A stretch of DNA of 64,000 bases from Acanthacorydalis orientalis. Taxonomy: Eukaryota; Arthropoda; Insecta; Megaloptera; Corydalidae. Position 1 is the first letter of the stretch; each line of letters opens with the position of its first letter. Shown here one piece after another: positions 38,792 through 51,899 of this stretch. The stretch lies in assembly GCA_034766995.1 (NCBI GenBank), contig CM068313.1:6911461-6975460 (forward strand). Direction: 5' to 3'. The position numbers and the translations under genes are program-made. The notes under the pieces were generated by a model. The model was given only the letters and a program-made list of their open reading frames with translations. It searched no databases and was not told the origin of the DNA.

Positions 38792-39270
38792 TTAGGTGTA
38801 AAAATTAATTCTGTGCCTTTAAATTGAATCAATCAACTCTGTTTTTAATGAAAATATTTTCTCGTCGTTTTAGGATTTTGAAATGCCAAGCTTAACATTT
38901 AAAAACATATGTCTTGGCCAAGTAATTGGCATAACCTCACAAAACAGTGGTGAACACGATAGCGTCTGAAAAGCAGCATATTAGACATTGGATACTTTTC
39001 GCATTTCAGTTGAAAAGATTACCGAAGCTTCAGGAATGATTTGTTCAGTTTTGTGCAAAAAAGTACTAAAACAGTGAAGTAGTCTGAAAATTCATTACGA
39101 TTTCATCGGCCAGAGCCGCCATCTTTTTATTGACGAGGGATTCGTCAGTTACTCGACAGGTGGAGTAACGTAATGCAAAATAATGGGGAATATTTTGAGG
39201 ATTGAAATGTTTTCCATTTTTCCGTAAACATACATTTTTTATAAAAAAGGTAATCAACTTATACACCTAA
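38792..39270 (+). mobile_element. Internally deleted mariner derivative, complete
   Basis: 479 bp bounded by ttaggtgtaaaaattaattc at 38792 and, inward from 39270, ttaggtgtataagttgatta. TA dinucleotides sit immediately outside both ends (38790-38791 and 39271-39272), the mariner target duplication. Inside, SEKQHIRHWILFAFQLK (transposase N-terminus, about 38968-39015) passes within about 90 bp into PPSFY, a stop, RGIRQLLDRWSNVMQNNGEY and FED-stop, the exact mariner C-terminal tail (about 39113-39215). The whole catalytic domain was deleted, as in the copy at 1-421, so both probably descend from one deleted founder. Confidence 0.9.
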
Positions 39271-39282
39271 TAAAATTATTGT

Positions 39283-39285
<3 letters not shown>

Positions 39286-39324
<39 letters not shown>
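39286..39324. repeat. (TA)n microsatellite
   Basis: TA array just beyond the deleted mariner, ending in catacatacatac. Confidence 0.9.
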
Positions 39325-39329
<5 letters not shown>

Positions 39330-39424
39330 CATACATACATACATCAGCAATAATAATTCAAATTCATAAAATAAGATATATTTTGCTTTATATATTAAAA
39401 AAAATAATTGTAATTTAAACCAAA

Positions 39425-40016
39425 ATTCCGATGATTTTTTAAAAAAAATTTCTTTTGTTTTCAATTCTAATTGTTGGATTCATTTTGTTTCGTTATTTTA
39501 TTTCCAAAAAATGATTCTAAACTACAAAATCTTAATAATAAAACAAAGAAAGAAACTGAAAGTAAATATACCCATTTCAACAATGTATTTCAAGCGACGT
39601 TCAAAATACTACAAATGTTGATTAGAGAAATTAACGTGGACGATGAATGTTTAAACAATTTTCCGATTATTGGTCCTATTATTTCGATTGTTTATTTTTA
39701 ATTGTAATTCTTTACTTAATTTGTTGAATGGTTTAGCTGTAAGTGATACCTAAGAAATTATAAACAATGCTGAATTAAATGGATATATATATTTTATATC
39801 AACCATATTACCATGCATTGAAAATATAATTTTAGGTCATGGAAAAAGAACGATTTTCAGTAAATTTTTACTCAGACGAAAATTTATTTCAAAAATGTTT
39901 CTATTTTCAGAAAATTGGTTGTTAAATGAAATTGTAATACAATCTACAAATAAAGTAATATTGTTAAATAGGAATGATGACACAGACAAATTGCAATTAA
40001 AAATCAATGCAAAATA
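39425..40016 (+). pseudogene. Decayed partial copy of painless (S5 to proximal C-terminus)
   Basis: Read with frameshifts, this segment follows painless in order. KKFLLFSILIVGFILF corresponds to S5 (FKFILWYSILIVAFALSF). FPKNDSKLQNLNNKTK is the extracellular turret. FQATFKILQMLIREIN matches FKTIVMLTGEFD at the pore, with the selectivity residues lost. FLIVILY corresponds to S6. LNGLAVSDT, a stop, and INNAELNGY match LNGLAVNDTQSIKNNAELVGY. There are at least one frameshift (near 39710) and one internal stop. Ankyrin repeats and S1-S4 are not seen. It is a dead tandem duplicate, separated from the intact gene by the deleted mariner. Confidence 0.88.
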
Positions 40017-41837
40017 GTAAAGAAATAATAGAATCCGCAAAAAAATGGTAGAACAAAAAATACACCAGATCAAAAGAAAAATAGTAATTATATATATATA
40101 TTTCAAGTGAATTTAAAGAATTAAAAAATTATATTGCTTTTTTTTACAGGATACAAACTCAATATGGAAATACTTGAAAAAAATCTTAACTATAATTACT
40201 AGAATTTACGCAATGTTATTTTTTTTCCTTTATGCAGTACAAATTACCACCTTTCATAAAGGATGATTTCAGAACAAACAGGTGTTTTCAGTGTTTTGAT
40301 TATATAATAAAATACAAAAATAATTATAAAAATTAATGCTTGCTTTATAATTAAAAAGTGACAGTATTTTTTAACAACTTATACTTTGAAAAGAAATTAT
40401 GACCATTGTCTAAAATGTATACATTTTTTTAATTAGATTAAATTTAATTCTATTTAAAATAAGAAAAAAATCTATACCTTTTTATGTAATTTATATATAT
40501 ATATATATATATATACATAAACGAATTTTTTATGGGGATGGTTACCAATGAAAAACAATTATAGTTCTTTATTGAAGCAACAATAAAAAAAAAATAACTT
40601 AGATAACCTTACATTTATTCAATTTGTATTCACTATTTAATGTTTTACCATAGATTGTAAGTAAATAATAAAGCATTGATATAACAACATTTATGTATTT
40701 AAGACATAATAATCATTCCATAACATAATTTAATATTAAATGAGTCAATAACCTGACATTCATAAATTACACATTTGTATTGATATACCGATCATTAAAA
40801 TAAATTATAAAATTCTTTTTATACATAAGCCATATGCACATATTTACAGATGCTCCCCTGTAGTGTCATTAAAAAGTACTTTCAGTGGCTAGGCCAATTA
40901 CATTCGATGTATTCAAACTTTATGTACTATAAAGTAACAGGTCCTTCTGAATACACTATTTTATTTGTGCATCTGATACTTGTCGAACATTAAATTTTTA
41001 ATTTTATTAATGTAATGATCATACATCAAAATCAATCACTATAAATCAATACTTAGGAACATAATAAATACAATAAAAATAACAAATCATCACAAAATAT
41101 ACTTCAAAATGAACAAAACTTGTTTAGCAACAAAGTATTGACGTTCAGCAGGAAAAAAAATATTAAAATACAGTGTATATTTTAAAAAAATAAATAATTT
41201 GCCTCTACACATAATATGTATATATCCTTTTCCTACAATATAGAAAAAATAACAGTACTACCTGAATTTAAATAAACATTTACATTTACTTTATACTTTC
41301 TAATTCTATTTTAAGAATGATTTTATGTTCAATTATAAACTATATTACATCAAAATATGTTCAGTTATGAAAACTTGCAATACAATATAAAAATAGAACT
41401 TTTGTATAAATATGTATTTGGTACTTATTGCATTTTTATTAGCAATATATTTACATATTATTAAATAAGACTAATGTAAAGCTTTTGTTCATTATTAAAT
41501 TTATTCTACACCAATATTTGTTTATAACAGCATAATTCATTCATTCGATTAGAAAGACTATCCATTAATAGTATAATTTTATTAACATATAAAATACAAA
41601 AATGCATATCCACAGATAAATTTCATTTATAGTTGAAATAATTTAAATAAAAGCATTTTAAGAAAGACCTAATTAGTAGGTCCATTTTTCATAGAATAAC
41701 AGATATTAATAATTATTAAATAGTTATCAGAACATACACAACATATTGAGATGTAATTATTTGAATAGAAATGAACATAATTATATTTTAACTAATTTGT
41801 ACCCATGCTCTTTCAATAAAACTAATAACATACATAC

Positions 41838-41904
<67 letters not shown>

Positions 41905-42603
41905 CATGAAATGAAAAAAGGAATGTATAAGAACAAAATTTTATAATGTTGTTTTAACAAAAAAATGTGTAACTTTGGATTTTTCATTAACTGAAAACAA
42001 ATATTAACAATAAAAGAAAAGTCTAGTACTAAAATAAAAATCAAATTATGAAATTACCTGCAAAAATACACACATTTAATTACCTGTAGATATAAAATTA
42101 TTTAAAATTAGTACTATTTTAAGTAGTTTATTAAAAAAAGATAACCTGAATACTTTTCATAAATTTTCAACTCCAGTATTTATTGATAATTTTAACATCT
42201 ACTGATGTAACAAATAAAGTTAACAAATATAAATAAGAACCAACACTATAATAATTCAGTTTTAATGTTATCTAATAAAATCCATAAATTTTAACAAGTA
42301 AAGCTAAAATTGTCTACAAAAAAATAATAACCTATATATTTAAAATGTCAATTATGTAAAACAATTTATTTTTAAAAAGATCAAGAAAATAAATGAAACC
42401 TGAAAAATCAGTTACTCTTCTCATTTTAAACTAGAAATTAAAATGTGTGCTGTTATAGATTTAAATTAACTTCAGTAGAAGAAACCATAATCAAGAATTG
42501 AAATCAAAAGTACAAGTGCATTCTGTGGATATCTTCTTTAACAAATATCTATTATATGACTATCTATTTGTATGTTTATTTTAAATAATTTATATTTGTC
42601 ATT
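40017..42603. other. Intergenic, includes 3' flank of the 5-phosphatase gene
   Basis: No gene seen. It holds a short TA array (40490-40515) and a longer one (41845-41899). The end near 42603 is the 3' region of the minus-strand phosphatase, with a polyadenylation hexamer (tttatt on the plus strand) at 42575-42580, about 25 bp past the stop. Confidence 0.6.
41845..41899. repeat. (TA)n microsatellite
   Basis: Pure TA array of about 27 units. Confidence 0.95.
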
Positions 42604-45600
42604 TCAAAAGTTTAAGGCAAGATCCTGCTCCCTTTTCTGGATATGGAATGCTTCGCTCATACCCAAAACACTTTGTACATTTTGTGAAGTTTGACTAAAA
42701 TATACAAGTCGATACATGCCAGGTGCTCGAATAGCAGATTCTGAAAAATTGACAGTAAGAGACCGTGGCGGTTGACGTACACCTGTTGTTCGAGCTGGAC
42801 TTTGTTTAACACCCAGTATTGGACTCGATCCCTTTACTGCATAGACATAACTTAAGTAATCATCTAAGCTACTAAATCCATCCTAAAAAATAAATAAAAA
42901 TTTATAAAAAAATGACAAATCTTTGATACATAATTATGTTTTAATGTTTAAATATGAATATAAATATGTGTGCATATGTGTATGCACTTTTATTTATATA
43001 TATATATATATATACACATACATTTGTATATGTACAGGATTTTCCAATACGGACACAATTTTAATAAGAAATATAACAGAATTTGCACTACAATTTCAAG
43101 TTTCTTTATTGTAAATAATAGTTAGAAGTATGCCTTTTATAAATGAAAAATAATATAATGTAAGTGATTTACGAAATGTATTTCTTATAGATTAATCATT
43201 TTCATAATACAATTGTATCATTTCAATGCGTTGTTTTGATATAAACGAAGCCATAACTAAAAATGGCAATGTCAAAACTTAACAAATGTCCAAAAAAACA
43301 CAGCTGACAGTTTGACATCTGTGAAATATAACCTTTTAAAAAAGTGTGTACCCATTGGAAAACCATTTATATATATATATATATTATACACCTACACGTA
43401 TACTACATTTTAATTAATTACACTTTACATAAAATCAATTACTTAAATATTAATTTAAAATAATTTTCATCAAAAACATTGTTTACAAGATCTACCTTAT
43501 ATATTGCAATCCAGTCATTTGGAGATGTTTGCACATCTCTAGACAATTTTATTGTAGCTGAATTCACTTCATCAAGATACCAAATTGGAATAGAGCAAAA
43601 TTCAACAACTCTTTCAGTATAATCTGCAAATACCTGTAAGCCATTGTCTTGTTGATCACCGCGTCTTGTCCTAGTGACATTAATTATCGACAAAGGTGGC
43701 GGTAACTACATATATAAAATAAAATACCCAAAACTAATAAATGAATACAAAAAAAATTAATTGAAATGAATAATAAATAATGATTAATACAATACTTAGG
43801 GGGAAAACATACATGCAAAAAACACAAAGTATAGAAAATAAATAAAAAAAAACCTTAAATTAGAATAAAACAAATGTTATTTCCAATATGATTTAATTCA
43901 TCTAAGCATTATTGTTATATTTGAGAATTGCAGAAAATATTAACAAAGAATAGAATAAAAGTAATAATACCAGTTATTTAAAAAATAAATAAATTTTCAA
44001 TTAAAATAAGCTTTAATAAAAAAACTAATTCAGAAGTGATTATACAAATAAAAACCATGGAAAATCTTTCAAAATCACTTACCTTAATGTTAAAATCACT
44101 CGTGACTGGTTTATGGTCACTTTGAACATAATTTGTATGACTTTGATATGAACGCTGATCAACTTGTAATGTAACATTTTCATAGCTATCGTGTGTTACT
44201 CTAAATAAAATACGATCACACCATGAGGGTCTGCGTCTAAAATAAAATTAAATAACATAATTTTTAAATTTTAAATATTTGAATATAAATAAAAAATTCA
44301 GTGTCATGAATAAATATAAATAAAATTTCAACCTAAAACTCACTTTAAATCATATTCTGATTTTCCAATTTCATATTTATATGTAGGAGGAAAAGAGGGT
44401 GTATTTTCTTTCAATTCACTGAAAGCATCACCTTTCTCCATAACAAGACGTAATTGATCTTTAGTAAGAAGTGATTCATAATCATTCTTCTTAATACTTT
44501 TTAATATATCATTTGCAGAAGTTGTTGCTTCACCACTAAGTCGAAAATTTAGATCACCAATCCAGAAAACGTAACTGAAATATTAATAGAATCACTTTTA
44601 TTATAAAAATATTTTTATAATAAAAATTATGCACTGTAAAAAATGTATAAAATACTCTAACGATTATTAAATTAAACATGAAAATCTTACTCATGGAATA
44701 AAATTTTTGTTGTCTCTTTCACATGAAATTCTTGATTAATTATAGCATTGTAGTCATCTATTCTTTCTTGTAGCATATGATCATGTGCAGTTAGATGAGC
44801 ATTTACAATGCAAATAGAACAGCCATATATACCTAAACGAATACTTACTGCACCTTTATTTCCCTAAAAATTAAACCACTAATAAAATAGAATATTAAAC
44901 TTTCTAAAACCTACTTTTAATGTAAAATCATTAAGAAAACTGATTTTTTAAAGTTTAACACTAATTATGGAAATTTATATAAATTTTAAAATAAACTGTA
45001 ATATAATATTTATCATATTCATTCACACTACATTTTTTTTATACTAACAATTTAATATAATCAGAAAAAGACATGAATTATAATCATATAAATGTATCAA
45101 TAAAAATAAAATAATACAAAATAACTTTCATAACTTTCACATTCCAATTCCTAATTTATATAATGTATTTATTATAATTATTCATCAACATAATTTAGGG
45201 ACATACTTTTAACACATTTTTTTAAATCATTTACATTTCATTTCAATTAAAGAGTTATTAATGAAATACATATTTCAAAAGAGATTCTAAATATTAACTC
45301 AATTAATAATTAATAAAGATAACATATATATGCATGCATGTATATATTAAATATCTTACCCACATCCCATTTAAACCGGTACGTGTGTACTGGGCTTCAA
45401 TATCACGCAAATGCAACAAATGTCTTCGTAGTGTAAAAATTATAAGAATTAAACCTTGTAAACGTATAGATTTCACCTTAACATAATTCCGTATTTCAAG
45501 AATTTTACGAAACTCATTAGTCCACGGATCATCAAATAAAACATCAAACAACATATTCTGGGGCTGTGCTTTTACCTCCTGTAATCTATGTATAAATTAC

Positions 45601-45840
45601 AAAATGTTGTTTTCTGTTGCTAGAACCGTACTTAATACGTACCCTATCACATAAAAATCGTACAAAAATTTATCATGTTTTGGATTTGGTGCCAATTCAA
45701 GTAACTGATGTAAATCTTCCTCTGGACTTTTCGTCGCAACATTCCATGTTATAAAATACAATCTGAATAAAAAAAATTTCAATAAAATACACCTTAAAAA
45801 ATTACTTTTCACAAAAAAAATCTTACCTTAAATTATCCAT
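42604..45840 (-). CDS. Inositol polyphosphate 5-phosphatase, INPP5K/SKIP-like
   Basis: Removes the 5-phosphate from phosphoinositides such as PI(4,5)P2 and PI(3,4,5)P3, at membranes and the ER in relatives. Eight phase-consistent exons: 45827-45840, 45643-45762, 45360-45585, 44691-44863, 44344-44574, 44083-44236, 43496-43705, 42604-42882. They encode 468 residues (human INPP5K 448). Catalytic motifs are all present in order: FITWNVAT, VIGLQEV, GNKGAVSIR, NAHLTAHD, FWIGDLNFRL, RRPSWCDRIL and QSDHKPV. Residues from about 320 match a SKICH domain (WIAIYKDGFSSLDDYLSYVY and MYRLVYFS), which targets SKIP-type enzymes to membranes. The start exon carries only MDNL plus two bases, chosen because it lies beside a good donor and precedes the conserved RLYFITWN. 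INPP5J is the alternative family member; the short N-terminus favours INPP5K. Confidence 0.93.
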
Positions 45841-46728
45841 ATTTATCGACTCAAGTAATAATGAACAGGAAAATAAATAATAAAATATTTAAATACAAAT
45901 TAATATAATAAAACATGACATTTTTTTTTATCTTTAATAAATCATATATCCGTTTTACTTATTTCACGGAATTTATTGTAGTGGTGTTTTTTACAGTCAT
46001 AATAAAATTTATCGTCCAAGAAATCGCTTCATATTTTTGATAAGATAACGTTCCTAATAATATATCGAACTAAATGTCTGAATATTGACGAATCTACGTA
46101 CAAGTTGACATATGTTTTCGTTCTTTCTCACTTCAGTAATTTAAGAGACAGATTATAAAATTGATTGGAAGCCGTATTTTCAGGTTTCACTTTCAAAACG
46201 ACACAACTTGTGAAAGTACAAAACGTTTAAACTGTAAAAAGTATATTCATATATTTGTCTTCATATAAAAAAAATCTATAAATATATATGAATTACTTGA
46301 TACCACAATCAATATTAACCTTTATTTTGTTCTGTTAATGCAATACATATATCAGCAGAAACTGTCTTTTTATAAAAATGCAATAATAACGTAGCTTTAT
46401 TAAGAATTAAGAACATATTTATATTTAGGTATCAATTACCTATCAATATAAATTCAAAAATATAATTGATATTTAATTTACAACTACGTACATTTTTATA
46501 TTATAATCCTATGTACAAAGATCGAACAGTAGATATAAAAATTAACATTTTTTTCGTATTTACAACAATTATATAACAAAAAACTGTCCATCGATCAAAC
46601 ATTAATATTACTTACTTTAAAAAATAAAATAAAAAATATTATTATTTTTGTTAACACCTGATTTATGAATATAATTTTTTTAACTTATTCTTGAAAATAT
46701 ACAACATATTTTGTTTACTACATAATAC

Positions 46729-46798
<70 letters not shown>

Positions 46799-48302
46799 TT
46801 TTTTCTCACTACATAAAAATATAAAAAAGATATTAACGAACGTCACAAAAAGGTTATTATTTATATAAAGAAAACTGTAAATTTCTTTTTTGTAATATAT
46901 TGTGAGGAAGAAATTTATAACAGTTTTTAATTGGCAATCAATTACAAATCAATAACAAAACATATAAATTTACTTTGTTTTTTTTCAGACAAAAAAACTT
47001 GCAATTGCAAAATTCTAATTTAATACAATTTGAAAATTTGTAAACTATATTAACAATTATTTATATACAGATACACATAAACATATTTTTTTATTTATCT
47101 GCAAATTTACATTAATTAAAATACAAAAATTGAAATTGTAGAACATTAGAAGTAAAATTTAAAAATCAAAAAATAATTCTTTACATGCATTTCATTATTT
47201 AAATAATAATAATTAGTATAAAATATATTTGGAACTCAATTTATACTTTTTTCAATATAAGAAAAATATTTGAATGATTTTAATTTAATGTGACATTATT
47301 TTGATACCGTTAACAATTTTCACTTGAAGTAAATGTTTCAAAAGAAATTTCCTTTTGCTGCCGATTAAGAATGTACCGAAAAATCCATTTTTTTATTAAT
47401 GTTTTTGAATTATAATTTTTTTTAAATTAAGAAAAGAACGAACTTATATTATGAAATATTAAAAAGAACAACACTGGCTTTTTCATTAAAATAACATAAA
47501 ATATTTATTTTTAACTTGCATATTGTATAAAGATGTTAATTAAATTAGGACTGACTTTTGAATAAATAAAAAAATGATGTGAATGGGGGGAGGTGTGTAC
47601 GAAAATTAGTAATGAGATTAATTTTAAGGTGAATTTTGTACCATAGGTAAAATCCATATACCTTTTGTTGGTATTTTCTTAACATGTATATAACAAAATG
47701 TTTTATATTTCAGCAATTTTGAAAAATACTTATTAAGCAAAAAACTTATAACATTTAAATTTATGCTACAATTCAGTTTTTTTTATCAATCGGATACGTG
47801 TTGAATGAAAGGAAATTAAGAATTGATCTCAAATTTGAGAATATTTGTATATTAATAAAAAATATATTTTTAATTTGTAATACTGGAAAAAGCACGTCTT
47901 TCTATGTTTACAAATATATTTTTTTTATTGACAAAGGAAATAAAATTCTATTTTTACATAATTACCATTTAGGTTATGTAATCATCTAAAAGTATATTTT
48001 ATTAAACATATTTGTTTATTTTTTACAATTTTTTAAATAAAAATCTGAAAAGATTTATATTACAATTTTTTGTATTTAATACTGGTAAATATTTTAACTG
48101 GAAAATGAAAGCAATTTTTTACAACAAATGTTCTTTTTAATTATTTTGAACATGTATATTTTTAGAAAATATAAAAAACTTATTGTTAATAATGGAAAAA
48201 AAATGTATAAATTTATTCAGACATGAAAATTTTGAAATATAAATAAGAAATATTTTAAATAATATATTTTATTTTGATATGATCTCTTATTCTGTTAAAA
48301 AA
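45841..48302. other. Divergent intergenic region between 5-phosphatase and KLHL18
   Basis: About 2.5 kb between two divergent start codons, so it should hold both promoters. It is very AT-rich with one TA array (46732-46795). I see no clear TATA box or initiator that I would defend, and no gene. Confidence 0.5.
46732..46795. repeat. (TA)n microsatellite
   Basis: TA array of about 31 units in the divergent intergenic region. Confidence 0.95.
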
Positions 48303-50782
48303 ATGGAATATAAAATCACATCATCAAAAAATGAAGAAAATATCATGCTCCAAGCTGATTTATTTTCGGCAAGTTTTTCTCTCATGGAAGAAATTCGTAG
48401 ACAAGGAAAATTATGTGATGTGGTTTTAAAGGTACTTGAAAGTATATAAAGAACACAAAAAGTTAAAATATAATGTTTTTTATATACTCGTTCCTTTTTG
48501 TACTTTATTTTATATTTTTACTCTTGTAATTATGCGATAAATATTTTAACAGATTGATGATGAATCGTTTAGTGCTCATAAAATTGTATTAGCTGCAACA
48601 ATTCCATATTTTCATGCAATGTTTACACATGATATGGTTGAAAGCAAACAAAAAGAAATAAAAATGCAAGGCATTGATCCATTGTAAGTATTTAATAAAT
48701 TATTGATTTAAATATATTATTTATTGAAAGTGTTTTTGGATTTTAGGGCTTTAGAAGCATTAATTAATTTTGCATATTCAGGAAAAATCTTAATAAGCAG
48801 GCAAAATGTACAAACTATTATGATTTGTGCATCATTTTTACAATTAGAAATAATTAGAGACGCTTGTGCAAATTTTTTAACATTAGGGTAATGAATTTAT
48901 TTTTTACTTTTTCAATTTTATTATATTTATTGTTAGAAAACAATAATACATCATTTTTTATTTTTTTGTGTTAGGTTTCACCCACAAAATGTATTAGGTA
49001 TAAGACAATTTGCAGACACACTTGGTTGTTCAAGTCTCTTTACTTCAGCGAATAAATATATTGCAGAAAATTTTTATGATGTTTCATTATCTGATGAATA
49101 TTTAAGTTTATCACATGGTGAATTACTGAACATTATACAGAAAGATGAACTGCATATTGAAAAGTATGTGATATATTTCAAAACATTTCAGTTTAAATTG
49201 CTTTTAATAAAGCAATTTTATAAACTAAACATATACACACATACATATATATATATATATGTATGTTCATATGTACACTTTTAGTGAGGAAGAAGTGTTT
49301 GAAGCAGTTATGAGATGGGTGAAACATTGTGAAGAAAGAGCCGTAAATCTTCCTACTTTGTTGGCTCAAGTTAGGTTACCTTTATTAACACCTCTTTATC
49401 TTACTGATCGAGTTGCAACTGAAGAACTTATTAAAGTATCTCATCAATGCAGGTATTAAGTGTTTTAATTACACATTTTATATTTACTGCAAGCAATTGC
49501 TTTTTTTAGAGATTTATTAGATGAAGCGAGAGTATATCACTTAATTCCAGAGCGTAGACATTTATTGCAAAGTTTTCGAACACAGCCAAGGTTTTGTGAT
49601 TGTGCTTCTGGCCAAATTTATGTTGTCGGTGGTTTAACAAAAAATGGTTTGTGCTTTAAATTAGACACAATATTTGTTTTTGATTAATATTTTTTTTTTT
49701 ACTTTCCAATATAATCAAATATTTATGTAGTTTCAATTAAAGTTTAAAAATAAATATTACAATTGAAAATATTTATATTTTTCACTTAAGTTAAAGTTAT
49801 AATTGTTTTTAGGCGAGTCAATTAGTACTGTGGAATGCTATGACCCAGTGTCTGGAAAATGGCAAACAGCTCAACCAATGTCAATGTTAAGATCAAGGCT
49901 TGGTGTGGCAGTATTAAAAGGAAAACTATATGCAGTTGGAGGATTTAATGGTTTAGAAAGACTCTCATCAGTTGAAGTCCTTGATCCAATAAAAATGGAA
50001 TGGACAGCAATCAGTCCTATGCATAGCAAAAGGAGTGCTCTTGGTGCAACTGCATTAGGTCAAGTAATTTATGTAGGTGGGGGTTACGATGGTGTTACAT
50101 CTTTAAATTCAGTTGAACGATATTGTCCAAAAACTGATACTTGGACCATAGTAGCTCCTATGAATAAATCTCGCAGTGCAGGAGCATTTGTCTCATGTCA
50201 AGGTGCAGCTATAAAATATTTCAGAATGAAGTTACAGAACATTAATATTTATTTAACATATTTATTTTTTTTGTAGGCTATGTATATGCATTAGGTGGTC
50301 ATGATGGTATGTCAATATTTGATTCAGTAGAACGCTATGACCCTAATACAAATACATGGAAAGAAGTGAAGTCAATGATAACAAGAAGATGCAGATTAGG
50401 TGCTGCTGCACTTGGAGGTAAACTTTATGCATGTGGAGGATATGATGGAACATCATTTTTACAAACTGTTGAAGTTTATAATCCAGCTACTAATCAGTAA
50501 GTTATCAGATTATGTTTTATTGGATTCATTTGTATGTCTATAATAATTCACAGATGGTCAATGGTTTCATCAATGAATGCTCCAAGAAGCCGGGTAGCTA
50601 TAACTACAAATTTAGGAAAATTATGGGCAGTAGGAGGATATGATGGATTATCAATCTTAGCCACTGTAGAAAATTATGACCCAGAAACTGATAGTTGGAC
50701 CTGTGTGGAACCTATGAGTGCGCATGAAGGTGGAGTGGGAGTTGGTGTTTTATCTTGTGTAAAAAAATATTATTTTAAATAA
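48303..50782 (+). CDS. KLHL18: Kelch-like protein 18 (BTB-BACK-Kelch)
   Basis: Substrate adaptor for Cullin-3 ubiquitin ligases; human KLHL18 acts on Aurora A at mitotic entry. Nine phase-consistent exons: 48303-48431, 48553-48683, 48747-48887, 48975-49163, 49285-49452, 49510-49646, 49813-50202, 50277-50496, 50554-50782. They encode 577 residues against 574 in human. The BTB domain begins [20 protein letters not shown] and includes [19 protein letters not shown] and [14 protein letters not shown] (residues about 25-130). BACK follows ([28 protein letters not shown]). Six Kelch blades run from about 280 to 570 with GG motifs ([85 protein letters not shown]). The end [10 protein letters not shown] is family typical. 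AATAAA lies at 50797-50802. No defect. Confidence 0.96.
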
Positions 50783-51284
50783 GTAAAATATACAAAAATA
50801 AAAAGCATGTATGCTCTTTAATAATAAATTCAACCCCATTTATTACTAAGATCAAATATTATGTTATATAAAAAATGAAAATAAGACTATATATTTTTTT
50901 ATCATGATGTTATTTGATAAATTAAATGTTTTTATTATCAAGTAATTTCAGTTTAAAGTATTGCAGTGTTTATTTATATATATATAATTATAATATTTTC
51001 AGATTGAAAATATTTTTTTATTATTTATATTTCTTTACTATTTTAATTTTTAAATAAATTAATAATGTGTGTATGTATTTAGAATGAACACATACATTTA
51101 TAAATTTTTGTTTTTAAATAAAATATATTTATTGTAGTAGTAACAAATAATAATATATTATAAAATGCATAAAATTATAAAACAAAGCATAATGTATAAT
51201 GAATATAAATAAAAAGTCAATTTAATTCTTACAGATATATTTTTTCATGTCAAAACAATATTGTATTTTTAAATCATTCTAAAA
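50783..51284. other. Convergent 3' region of KLHL18 and NOC2
   Basis: 500 bp between the stop codons of two convergent genes. It carries AATAAA for KLHL18 at 50797 and a minus-strand hexamer (tttatt) at 51128-51133 usable by NOC2. Transcripts may overlap. No gene. Confidence 0.6.
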
Positions 51285-51846
51285 TTACCAGTCAGAAGCT
51301 TTAATATCTTGTACAATATCTTTTTGATCGTCATCAACATTTTCTATTTCATTGATCTTAGTTGACTGTTTTTCTTTTTGAGATGTTTTCTTTCCTCGTT
51401 TCTTACGTTTTGGTTTTGCTTCTATTAATAACTTCTCATCTTCGTCTTCAGATGGGAACAGCTCAACAAACTCATTTGACTTCTGGTCATCATTAGTTTT
51501 CTTGATTCGTTTAATTGTGGGCAATGCATAATCACCAATTTCATCATTCTTTGTCGCTTGTTTGTTCTTTTGTATTTCTTGTAGTTTAAACCAATTCTCA
51601 TAAAATTTAAACAATGGAGTTCCGTTATTTTTTATCTGACTCTCATATCCTGCTATAACATTAGTGTCACTTAATTTACATGTTATATTGTCACGAACTT
51701 TTTCAATCACTTTACTATTTTCCTCAATTTTTTGGAGAAGCTGATGCATCTTTTTACAGTAGTTTCTTATTGTACATTTTTTCAGAAATCTTTTGATCTG
51801 TATTTTTCAAACACAAATTTATTATATGTATACCTTGGTGTGTGTG

Positions 51847-51899
<53 letters not shown>

